From NCBI GenBank assembly GCA_026770025.1, contig JAMXDE010000005.1, positions 1,860,001 through 1,924,000 on the forward strand: DNA of 64,000 bases, given 5' to 3'. The position numbers were made by a program, and so were the translations under genes. The DNA is from Craspedostauros australis. Taxonomy: Eukaryota; Bacillariophyta; Bacillariophyceae; Mastogloiales; Achnanthaceae. The notes under the pieces are model-generated. The model saw nothing but the letters and a program-made list of their open reading frames with translations. It had not been told where the DNA came from and did not search any database. This document shows, piece by piece, positions 55,136-64,000 of the stretch (the stretch's first letter is position 1; every line of letters begins with the position of its first letter).

Positions 55136-55912
55136 GGGACTGCACAGACCAGAGTTGATGCCAGCAAGTTGACAGTCGGGCAGGAACGTAGTCATACGTA
55201 GTGTATGGGCGGTTGACGCAAGACTTGAAGATGTCTCCTTCCTCAGTTCACTGGTACACTTTGGACAGTAAATTGCAATAGTAACTAACAGTCCAACAGC
55301 TACTTTCTATTGTACGATCTTCCTGTTTCGGTGGGGGTGTTGCGTATCACAAATGCAACGCCAGTTTTTCAAGCTTGATGCTGTTGGCTGTCCGAATGGT
55401 TGCAACATAGTGGCTCCCTGGACTCTCTGGAGAGAGAGAGAGAGAGAGCATGTGCACGCAAAGTGCGATTGTGTATGTATATGCCGTACTCGCACGACTC
55501 TTCATCGACCACAGACATGCCCCATCCTACTGTTGCGTCTATCCTGGCAAGTCTATGATTCCCGCCAACCCAACGACACGATTCGTGTTCCAATTTTGTT
55601 GATGATGTGTTGGTGGTGGTGTTGTAGCGACCGCCCACGATCGTGGATTCTTGATGTCCGCATCTTTCTTCAGTGGTCTTCTGTGTGCAACCAAAATCAA
55701 CAGGAGTCAACAAAAAGGCAACGACCATCGAATCAAGCAATCAACCAGCTGTCCTGGACGAGGCAAAGAGCACGTGCAGCATCATCTCCAGAACTGTGAA
55801 CCATCACCACACAGCGCAAGTGTCGGTTCTGTGGTCACCTATTGCATCCATCAATCCAAGCAATTGTTCGAATCCAAGCAATTGATCGAATCCAAGCAGT
55901 TAATCCACCATC
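55136..55912. other. Intergenic region with (AG)n tract
   Basis: MATE 3' UTR, an (AG)n microsatellite at 55430-55448, and the upstream region and leader of the gamma-carbonic-anhydrase-like gene with repeats of CAAGCAATTG type near 55855-55885. No gene seen. Confidence 0.55.
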
Positions 55913-57109
55913 ATGAGCCGCAAACCAACCATCGTGATGAGGCTCCGCGAATCGCTGGGCAGGGCGTTCCGAGAGACGGGCCAATTCCTGGACCGCGTGG
56001 GCATCCAGGGAGAAATGCTGGCGACAACGAAGCGTGAGATCGGTGACGATCCCATCATCTTCCAGGACCATCTGTCACGGCACCGTCAGAAGATGCCCTT
56101 GCTGTGGAGAGGCAAGCCCATCGTGTCGCCCGATGCCGCCTTCATCGCCCCATGCGCCACGATGATCGGGTCCGTCTGCATCGAACCCGGCGCGTCCATC
56201 TTCTACAAGGCCATTTTGCGGGCTGACAATTGCGAGAATGCCAGGAGCTTCATCCTCCCGGACGAAGAGGCCAAGAAGGTGTGGGAGCTGGATGACAAGC
56301 GGCTGGACAAGGGCAGGACGACAAGCATCGGCGGTGGCATCTTCGTGGGAGAAAACTCCAACATACAGGACGGCTGCCTCATCAGCGCGACGGTGAATCA
56401 CACGCAGATTGGCAATGGAGTGACGGTGGGACACTTGGCGAGGATAGATTCGGCAACCATCGGCGACAATTGCTTGATCGGCATGGGTTCGGTCCTGCTG
56501 CCAGGCGTGCAGATCGGTGACGAATCTTTCATCGCTGCGGGTGCTGTGGTCTCCAAGGACACGGAGATCTCCAGCGGCGAACTGTGGGTAGGCAACCCTG
56601 CACGCAAATTGAGAGACTTGACTCCAAAAGAACGGCAACGATTACATTACCAATCAAGCGAGGTGAGGATGGCGTTGTGTTATGCCAGTTGGGGTTGTTC
56701 TGTCATCCTGCGATCTGCTGCATTTTGAACTTCTTTCATACCCCTACTGCTGCTACACTGAGCGGTTTGGCTCGTATGGTGCGCACTTGTACAATTTCAT
56801 TCCTCGATGCAAGTCTGAATGTATGCAGGGGTTACCATCATGCAATGCTCTCTCACGATTAATGAATGACGTTGGCGGAACCTCCCATTCATCCTCTTTT
56901 CGATCCCATGCGCAATCGATCAATCAATCAATCGGCGATAGTACGTGAAAGTTGCGAGCAGTCATGCAGATGTGATGAAGCTCGATGGCGGTCTCCCAGA
57001 ATCACTTCGCGAATACGCCACACCTCCCAGTACGGAGTCAACACCAGGAGAGCCAGCATCAGTGTCATCATCAGAAGAGGACAATGCAGAGCATGAGAAG
57101 AAACCATGA
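55913..57109 (+). CDS. Gamma-carbonic-anhydrase-like protein (left-handed beta-helix)
   Basis: Exons 55913-56662 and 56942-57109 join in phase 0 (HYQSSE|YVKVASS) to 305 residues. The N-terminal helix RLRESLGRAFRETGQFLDRVG matches plant mitochondrial gamma-CA subunits of respiratory complex I. Hexapeptide repeats form the beta-helix (NIQDGCLIS, IGNGVTVGHLARID, IGDNCLIGMGSVLLPGVQIGD). Of the three zinc-binding His of active gamma-CAs only the one in TVGH is present; the positions in DGCLIS and RID are Ser and Asp. An insertion (about 110-130) widens one turn. The C-terminus is acidic. It is probably a structural complex I subunit like plant gamma-CAL proteins and not an enzyme. Confidence 0.87.
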
Positions 57110-57719
57110 TGATCGTGCATCTCTCTTTTCGTGGTATGGAATCGAAAGATACGTTGATGGCGATGCAAGTAGAGCAGGTCTTATCCTTGGGCATGCCGGG
57201 AGACTTGAGCGATGGCGTCAACAGTATCGATTCGTTTGATCATTGGGTGGGCTGTCGTTTCAAACAATAAACGCCTCAATATTCGTAACTTGCCGTGAAC
57301 TGATCATAAAATTGAGGACAATAGAGCATAGTAGTAGCACGCGTAGCCTACTGATCGACGAGCTCGTATGGCAGGAGCACTTGCGGATGCAGTGCGGCAC
57401 GCTGCGATGTCTCCCTTTGCGACGGGCTGCGTATTGGTACCACAGATCTCGTACTGGAGAAAGAGGGAGAACCAGTTCACACGAGGTCACAACTTCAACA
57501 CGGTGGGATCGGAACGTGAACAATTTCGCCGAGAGCCGTCCAAATGAAACAACAACGATCCTCCTTGCCACACAAAACCACCCAACAGTTTCCACCAACC
57601 ACTCTGCTCGTGTTATGATTGTCAGACCAGAGCACAAAGACAACACAACACAGCACAACAACACAGCACAACAACACACAACACACAACATCGCAACATC
57701 TCCCTTCCCGCTTTCGTGG
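57110..57719. other. Intergenic region with ACA-rich repeat
   Basis: Upstream of the beta-glucosidase; its frame is open here. An (ACACA/CAGCACAA)-type repeat lies at about 57642-57692, next to the chosen start. No gene seen. Confidence 0.5.
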
Positions 57720-59456
57720 ATGATGGTTACTCTGGACATGAGAGATGAACGTGAGCGGCAGCAGCAACCCGGCGAAACGACGGAGTTGTTGACACCTGCC
57801 ACCGCGCACGGTGAATACGTCAGCGATCCACGACAGCTGTCAGTCATCAACACCAAAAACGCAAGCGAGCACCCTCCATTAGAACTGTCGTTGCCATCGT
57901 CGTCAGGAATAGGAGATGCTACGGGTACAAGGAGAAGACCCAACCGACATTGCACGAGGTATGCGGTGGCAATAATCGTGATCGTCATTGCAGCCATCGC
58001 TATAGCGTCATACTTCTCCTCGTCATTGTCATCACCGTTGACTATCTTCGGCGACCTGAGCAATGCCGAACCACCAGAATTCGGTGAGGACTTCGTATGG
58101 GGCGTTGGCACATCCAGCTACCAAATCGAGGGCGGCGTCAACGAGGGTGGTCGCGGCACGACGATTTGGGACACCTTCACGCATGACAATGCCAATCATA
58201 TTCTCGATCACAGCTCGGGCGATGTTGCATGCGATCACTACCATCTGCACGAGCAGGACATCCGATTGATGGCCGAGATGGGCGTCAAGGCTTACCGCTT
58301 CTCCATCGCCTGGTCGAGGATCCTTCCCACGGGCAAGGGCGCCGTAAACCAGGATGGGATCGCCTTTTACAACAGCATCATCAACCTGCTGCTGCAGCAC
58401 GGCATCGAGCCATGGATCACGCTGTACCATTGGGACCTTCCGCAGGGCCTGCAAGATGAGTACGGCGGTTGGCTCGACGAACGCATCGTTGCCGATTTCG
58501 TAAACTACGCACAGGTTTGCTTTGACGCATTTGGCGACCGCGTGAAGCATTGGGTCACCATCAACGAGGCATGGACGGTGGCCGTGCCCGGCTACACGGG
58601 TGGCACGAAGGCGCCAGGCGAAAGCGACACCGTGCCATTCGCAACCTACGTTGCTGGTCATCACTTGATCCTGGCGCATGCCAGGGCAGCCATTCTCTAC
58701 AAGACCCAGTTCCAATCGGAGCAAGGCGGGATCATCGGGATATCCAACAGTGGCGACTTCCGATACCCCGCAAGCGATAGCCAAGGCGACATCGACGCCG
58801 CGGAGCGCGCAATACTCTTCCAGTTGGGCTGGTTCACGGACCCATTCTACTTTGGCGATTATCCACAAGCAATGAAGGACATACTCGCGGGGCAGTTACC
58901 TGTATTCTCCGACGCGGACAAAGCTGTGCTCCTGCAGGGAAAGCCAGACTTCATCGGCCTCAACCACTACTCGTCGTTGGTGGTTGCATTGCCGAAGCAA
59001 AAACCAACGTACGGCGGCTACTGGGGAGACATGAACGTGGAGTTCTCAGACAGGCCCGAATGGAGACAGAACTACATGGGATGGAACGTCGTCCCCGATG
59101 GTTGTCGCGACCTCTTGCTGTGGATATCGCAACGATACGGCGACCCTGCCATATTCATTACGGAGAATGGCACGTCGGAGAACGAGGAGGACCTGCAAAG
59201 CGCATTGCACGATGTCCTTCGCAAGGAGTACTTCGAAGACTACCTCCGCGCAGCGCGCGAAGCGAAGCAGATGGGTGTCCGACTGATGGGCTACTTCGCA
59301 TGGAGCTTGATGGATAACTTCGAGTGGGAGTTCGGCTATCAACGCCGGTTCGGCATGGTGTACGTCGATTTCGACACGCTCCAAAGAACGACCAAGCACT
59401 CGGGCGATTGGTACGCGGAAGTAATCAAATCAAATGGCCGGAACATCGTCGAGTAG
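57720..59456 (+). CDS. GH1 beta-glucosidase, membrane-anchored (type II)
   Basis: A single exon of 578 residues from the Met-Met at 57720. A cytoplasmic tail of about 80 residues is followed by one membrane helix (YAVAIIVIVIAAIAIASYF), so the catalytic domain is lumenal or extracellular. The GH1 domain begins FGEDFVWGVGTSSYQIEGGV, has AYRFSIAWSRILPTG, LYHWDLPQGL, the acid/base Glu283 in TINEAW (family NEP with Pro replaced by Ala), NHYSS, the nucleophile Glu482 in ITENG and FAWSLMDNFEWEFGY for sugar binding. Full length and apparently intact. It is likely to hydrolyse beta-glucosides such as laminarin or chrysolaminarin fragments; specificity is inferred. Confidence 0.93.
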   Translation: MMVTLDMRDERERQQQPGETTELLTPATAHGEYVSDPRQLSVINTKNASEHPPLELSLPSSSGIGDATGTRRRPNRHCTRYAVAIIVIVIAAIAIASYFSSSLSSPLTIFGDLSNAEPPEFGEDFVWGVGTSSYQIEGGVNEGGRGTTIWDTFTHDNANHILDHSSGDVACDHYHLHEQDIRLMAEMGVKAYRFSIAWSRILPTGKGAVNQDGIAFYNSIINLLLQHGIEPWITLYHWDLPQGLQDEYGGWLDERIVADFVNYAQVCFDAFGDRVKHWVTINEAWTVAVPGYTGGTKAPGESDTVPFATYVAGHHLILAHARAAILYKTQFQSEQGGIIGISNSGDFRYPASDSQGDIDAAERAILFQLGWFTDPFYFGDYPQAMKDILAGQLPVFSDADKAVLLQGKPDFIGLNHYSSLVVALPKQKPTYGGYWGDMNVEFSDRPEWRQNYMGWNVVPDGCRDLLLWISQRYGDPAIFITENGTSENEEDLQSALHDVLRKEYFEDYLRAAREAKQMGVRLMGYFAWSLMDNFEWEFGYQRRFGMVYVDFDTLQRTTKHSGDWYAEVIKSNGRNIVE

Positions 59457-60374
59457 CGTGAGCGGGAATGCTTCACCGCGTGTACTCAAACGTGCGTACT
59501 GGAACCATACACACACAGATATAGATAGAAGCAAACTCCAGTAGAATGATACCGCTCCTCGACTCCAAAATTCATGCTGCTAACGTGTACTCTAAACGTA
59601 TGATGCGGTGTCGGCACTACTTGATGGGCCCTTCGCGACTGTTTGGGCACACGAGCGCTGTAGATCAACACATACATCTACCCTATGTTAATTTGAAGTC
59701 TACGCCATCACACAACTCGTGAACCACATGATACATCTAGTCACGAATATGGTGTCAACAACTTTTTGAGGGCGGATTGTAGAACACCAAACTGATCCAA
59801 GAACCGCCACCATTTTTCCGCCTTCATGATCACATCCTCATTCGTCGGAACATCTCCGCACATCATCGATCCGATCCGCCTTCATGTCGTGGCGAAACTG
59901 ACGAACATGACACCACATGATGTGCCATCAGCCTCCGCTTCGAAGATGCGATCCGCCTCTAACTTTCCCAATTGTTCCCGCCTGCCCGAAGTGTTTGCTT
60001 TGGACTCCGCCTCTGACTCCAATTCCGAGAACATGAGGCAACCGCCTCCATATTTTCTCCCACGATCGTTGCAGGATACCTTCACGCATGTCACCACCAT
60101 CATGAACGATACCACCACCACCAACAAAAATGTGGCGACCATCACGCAAGGAAGCATCATACGATGCAAACAACAACACACACGACAGCACGTAAGGTGC
60201 AAGGTGCAAACACACGCCGAGAGATCTCCACTCCACCATCAGCTCATAATTTGAAACATCCAGCAATCAAGCAACCAAGCAACAAGCATCCACCAACACA
60301 TCGACTCGCACCGACCAAAGCAATCGAAAGTATTCGAAACCAACACGAGCAAAACACGCAAAACAACGGCCAAC
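59457..60374. other. Intergenic region
   Basis: Beta-glucosidase 3' UTR, a possible small minus-strand frame (listed separately) and the A/C-rich 5' leader of the ABCG gene. Confidence 0.5.
59882..60160 (-). CDS. Possible small secreted or membrane protein
   Basis: An open frame of about 92 residues whose N-terminus (MMLPCVMVATFLLVVVVSFMMVV) looks like a signal peptide or membrane anchor. A Glu/Ser-rich, possibly helical segment (SELESEAESKANT, LEADRIFEAEADG) follows. No family recognised. It lies between two confident genes on the opposite strand and overlaps other frames, so it may be chance. Confidence 0.25.
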   Translation of the reverse strand: MMLPCVMVATFLLVVVVSFMMVVTCVKVSCNDRGRKYGGGCLMFSELESEAESKANTSGRREQLGKLEADRIFEAEADGTSCGVMFVSFATT

Positions 60375-62580
60375 ATGACTTCCACAGCAAACAACGACGA
60401 CGTCGAAGTGGGCGTGCCCACCGAGGTCGATGCCGACAACGAGACCAAGGCATCCGACATGGGGCGATCCAAGGGGAACGCCACCACCCTCATGGAGTCC
60501 TCCGTCTTCAAGTTCCGCGATGTCAACTTCGTCGTCGGGAGCGGCGACAAGAAGAAGCACATCCTCGAGAATGTCAGCGGCAAGGTCAAGCACGGGCGGG
60601 TGCTGGCCATCATGGGACCTTCCGGAGCAGGAAAGACCACGTTGATCAACGCATTGACATTGGATGCCTTCTACGGCGAGCCATCTGGATCTGTTACCCT
60701 CAACGGTCTGCCATTGTCTGGCAAGATCTTCAAGAAGCATTGCTTCGGTAAGTGCATGAATGATTTGCAGCGACACAGTACCATGCCTTCCTGCAACTCG
60801 ATATCTTGTCCTCTCACCCTGCTTCTACTTCTGCACTTTTCAATTCCGTCGACCGTGTTTGCCACGCCCCACCCAATCGACCAACCGATGAATGAATTGC
60901 CTACAGTTGTCAAGCAGCACGACAAGCATTGGCCTTACCTCACAACGCGTGAGAGCTTGATCTACGCCGCCGGGCTGTACGATGTTGGAACCCCGCAGAC
61001 GATCCCCGAGATCGCCGATCGCATCATCGAGAAGATGGGTCTCAACGTCTGCGCCGACACGCGTTGCGCACGCCTCAGCGGTGGACAGAAGAGACGTCTG
61101 AGCATCGCCGTCGCTCTCCTCAAGCAACCAACCCTCCTCTTCCTTGACGAACCCACCAGTGGATTGGATGCAGCTGCGGCATCCAACATCATGCAGGAGA
61201 TCTCTCGTGTTGCCAAGGCTGAGAACATAATCATCGTGTGTACCATCCATCAGCCATCCACCAAGGTGTACAATGGATTCGATCAAGTCATGATCATGAG
61301 CCGCGGTCGTCAGGCCTTTTCTGGCGATGCCGACAAAGCCGCACCATACTTCGACCGCATCGGATACCCTCTTCCAGATGCAACCAACCCGGCCGAGCAC
61401 TTCCTTGACCTGGTCAACTCTGATTTCTCCGGTGAGGAAGAAGTCGAGAACATCCTCAATCTGTGGGATCAGCACAAGGCCAAGAACGCTTCGTCGCACG
61501 GAGGATCTACCCACGGAACGGAATTCGCCGATGACGATGACGACGAAGCCGTGGGCGTCGAGAAGATCAAGGGCGCATCCTTCTCGGTCGAGGTGGGCAT
61601 CATGTTCAAGCGTCACTTCTGGCTCATCACCCGCGACCCCATACTCTACCTTGGTCGTTGCTTGATCTTCCTCGTCATGTGCATGGTCTTCGCATTCGTG
61701 TACTGGAACGCCCGCGACAACGACTTTGACCAGCTGTACAGCAAGATGTGGATCCAGCTTTGGATCGCCTCCGTTCCAACCAACAGTAAGTACAGCAATA
61801 CGTTGAACAGATAGATGGGACGATGACTGCCTGCTGATTGATCAACTCCATTGAAACCAACGTTTCGCTCACCAAGCATTCCTCTTGTCGTCTCTTCATC
61901 ACCGTTGCCACAACAATTGGCATACGCCTTCAACAACAACAGTGGGAGTCGTGGCCGTTTACGCACTCAACGACGAGTTCAAGTCCATCCAACGTGAATC
62001 GCAGAACGGAATGGTCTCCGCCGGTACCTACGTCTTCGCCAAGTCCATGCTTGTGCTACCAATCTTCATCATCTTTGCGTTCTTCTCCCTTCTGATTCCA
62101 GGATACCTCATTCAGGATATGCCATGGGAGGCATTCGGCATCCACGTCATCCTCTATGCCTCACTCATGTTCGTCTTCGAGAGCGTTGCCGAAGCGCTGT
62201 CCGTGCTGTTCGATGATCCAATCATCGGCATGCTCCAGTTCATGAACTTCTGGTTCGGCAGTTTCCTGTTCGGTGGATTCCTCATCCCAGAGTCCGACCT
62301 CTACTGGCCATTGAAGCTCTTCTACTACATCATGCCATACGCGTACTACATCCGCAGCACTATGTACACCGTCTTCCAAGACACCACCTTCAGCGACGGC
62401 TTGACGAGCGATGAGGCATTGGAGGAGATCGGCAAGGTCTTCCCTGTCATTGAGACCGAGGACAATGTGGCACAAGACATCGCCACCCTGCTGGCCATCG
62501 GTGCAGTGTACAAGATCATGTACATCGTCGCCGTCATGGTGAAGACCCGCAAGGTTGCCAAGATTCAGACGCCAAATTGA
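60375..62580 (+). CDS. ABCG-type half-transporter
   Basis: Exons 60375-60747, 60907-61785 and 61943-62580, phase 1 at both junctions, give 629 residues in the NBD-then-TMD order of ABCG proteins. Walker A GPSGAGKTT at 81-89, a shortened Q-loop region FVVKQHDKHWPYLTTRES, signature LSGGQKRR, Walker B LLFLDEPTSGLD and H-loop IHQPS are present. The membrane domain has about six helices, with FGSFLFGGFLIP-type motifs (WFGSFLFGGFLIPESDLYW) before the last segments. Half-transporters dimerise, typically moving lipids, sterols or xenobiotics across the plasma membrane. The first intron (159 nt) is a multiple of three with no stop, so its retention would add 53 residues between Walker A and the Q-loop. 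Confidence 0.93.
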
Positions 62581-63230
62581 AGTTAGCGTAGAGAATCCGC
62601 AGGAGCAGGAACAGCGCAGTAGAGCAGCGTACTCTGCACAGGCATGTTCGCTCGCCCCGTGTTTGTGAAAGAAGAATGCCGCCATCCTGGGACCTCGGGC
62701 TGTATCTACAAGTACTCGTAAATGTGAAGAGAATAGTAATATCATCATCCGTCGACATCATTTGATCTCGATTGTGCGATCTACAGCAAGACGACTTGGT
62801 CGTATCATGCCTCCGGTGTTATGTATGAGCTGTCAAGTACGAGGCTTTGCCCTCCGTCTCCACGTATCATACTCTGTACTTCTGCAGAGAGATCGTCGAT
62901 ATGTCTTTGTTGATCTACGACTACATGGACTTAGAAATTCAATCGTGTGTTCCTGGAGTCCACGTTTGGAGCATCTATCGACTCAACAGACTAAAATCAC
63001 GAAACACAAAACCGCGAAACCCGAAACACAGCGCAACACACCCACGAGAACGCTTCTCAAACAAGGCACCAGCAATCACCAAACAATCACCATTCAATCC
63101 ACAACACCAAACGGGTGTGGCGCGCGGCAGTTTGGTTCGATTTGGTTGCTTGTGCGAGCGCAAAGTCGTACCGTACGATTGCTTCCGCCCATAACTCGCC
63201 ACTCAATTCACAATTTACAATCAAAGGAGG
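62581..63230. other. Intergenic region
   Basis: ABCG 3' UTR with a TACTCGTA octamer at 62713, and upstream region of the last gene. No gene seen. Confidence 0.5.
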
Positions 63231-64000
63231 ATGACAGAGCAGAAGGAACAACATCATCATCAACAAGAACAGCAGAAAGTGGCGATGGAGAGCCCCTCTG
63301 AGAGGCCATCGAGCCATGTGCGTCCAAGGGTGCGGAGTCGGGGCAAAGCGCAGAAGACGACAGCGACTGCAAGTCCTCCGCCTACTCCCACTCGCACCGC
63401 TGTTGGCACCAAAGCAGATGCGGCTCTCGCCGCTGCGAATGTGAAAGATGGAGGAAGCGTGAATTCGACCAACTCGCGGATGAAGGCATGGATGGGAGTG
63501 GGTGGTGGTGGTACAGCTGCACCTGCGGCTACAGGTACAGCCGCACAGAGTGTGGTCGTTGTCTCATCTCCACCAAACATTATGGAGACGGCCAAGGATC
63601 CCACCACGAAGAAGCACGAGCACGAGACTGTTGTGAGTAGCGAGACGCCCAAGAGCATTCTGAAAGCGCCCAAGTACACCTCAGCCAACAAACAGCACCA
63701 GCTCCAGCAACCGGTAATGCACGAGTCGTCCATGATCATGCAGTCATCAGGATCCCGATTTCTACCAACCATGGTATCGGAGACGCAAGATCTGAAACCT
63801 GCGCCAGAAGCGGCAGCGAGATCCGGACCAGTTGTCTGCAAGAAATTCGTGGTGGAGCGAGATCCAAGCGTCCGTCCCAGAAGACGCAAGGTCTCGTCTC
63901 GACAAAAGAAGAAGACAGGTTCCGCAGCAACCTCATCGCTACAAGCCTCTGCGGTGGAGGGTTATGTGCCACAATCATCACACATTGCGTCCGTCAAGTT
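63231..64000 (+). CDS. Hypothetical low-complexity protein, partial (runs off window)
   Basis: The frame opens at an ATG after AAAGGAGG and continues for 256 codons to the window edge without a stop. The N-terminus is Gln/His/Glu-rich, followed by basic (RPRVRSRGKAQK), Ala/Thr-rich and Gly-rich stretches and a polybasic KVSSRQKKKTG segment. The short motif TPKSILKAPKY contains SILK, a docking sequence found in protein phosphatase 1 partners, but no clear RVxF motif follows in the visible part. No domain is recognised; a nuclear or cytoskeletal regulatory protein is possible. The opposite strand is also open over much of this stretch, but the plus frame has the better start and continuity. Confidence 0.6.
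   Translation, partial: MTEQKEQHHHQQEQQKVAMESPSERPSSHVRPRVRSRGKAQKTTATASPPPTPTRTAVGTKADAALAAANVKDGGSVNSTNSRMKAWMGVGGGGTAAPAATGTAAQSVVVVSSPPNIMETAKDPTTKKHEHETVVSSETPKSILKAPKYTSANKQHQLQQPVMHESSMIMQSSGSRFLPTMVSETQDLKPAPEAAARSGPVVCKKFVVERDPSVRPRRRKVSSRQKKKTGSAATSSLQASAVEGYVPQSSHIASVK

Noticed and set aside
63260-63889. 209-codon frame on the minus strand
   Set aside because: Overlaps the plus-strand frame that has a good start and runs to the window edge; the minus product is Val/Ala/Gly-biased.
1-64000. CRISPR arrays, operons, retroelements or other capsid-bearing elements
   Set aside because: No direct-repeat spacer arrays, no reverse transcriptase, integrase or capsid-like frames and no LTR pairs were seen; gene structure is eukaryotic throughout.

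Overview
The window looks like nuclear DNA of a photosynthetic stramenopile with a secondary plastid, most likely a diatom or a close relative. Genes are dense, with few short GT-AG introns (about 130-560 nt) between compact coding exons. Several proteins start with a signal peptide followed by a Phe at the cleavage point (ASAFVP in glutathione reductase, VSAFQP in the peroxiredoxin-like protein, CHAFVP in the PSII extrinsic protein). That is the heterokont ASAFAP-type plastid targeting signal. UGA, UAA and UAG all serve as ordinary stops.

Layout. 0-10 kb: DNAJC9-like histone co-chaperone with a perfect E2F-type site upstream, an amino-acid permease on the minus strand, and plastid glutathione reductase. 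10-11.4 kb: a 410-bp inverted repeat whose arms each carry an identical intron-containing tRNA-Met. 11.6-15 kb: O6-alkylguanine-DNA alkyltransferase, heme oxygenase and a biliverdin-reductase-B-like SDR. 16-25 kb: heat shock factor, an EXD2-like protein lacking its exonuclease domain, two hypothetical membrane proteins and a ubiquitin-like protein ending in Gly-Gly. 25-36 kb: EFL1 ribosome-assembly GTPase, a P-loop protein, tRNA-dihydrouridine synthase DUS2 and a large GCC2/GCC3-repeat membrane protein. 37-45 kb: a plastid AhpC/TSA-type (PRXL2-like) protein with an in-frame UGA at its redox cysteine, DNA topoisomerase I, a bestrophin and RPB4. 45-52 kb: a PsbQ/Psb31-like thylakoid lumen protein, ribosomal protein L3, a class IIA HAD hydrolase and a second, inverted copy of the P-loop gene. 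52-64 kb: MATE exporter, gamma-carbonic-anhydrase-like protein, membrane-anchored GH1 beta-glucosidase, ABCG half-transporter and a partial low-complexity protein that runs off the window.

Most genes are independent housekeeping units. Thematic links are plastid redox and photosynthesis (glutathione reductase, Sec-peroxiredoxin-like, PsbQ-like, bestrophin), heme breakdown (heme oxygenase plus SDR on the same strand) and nuclear functions (DNAJC9, TOP1, RPB4, HSF, MGMT).

The most interesting item is the probable plastid selenoprotein at 37003-37887, with a SECIS-like hairpin just downstream. Others are the diglycine-ending ubiquitin-like protein, the inverted tRNA-Met repeat, the 20-kb-separated inverted duplication of a P-loop gene, and an over-represented intergenic octamer. 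All calls come from reading the sequence; no database search was run.
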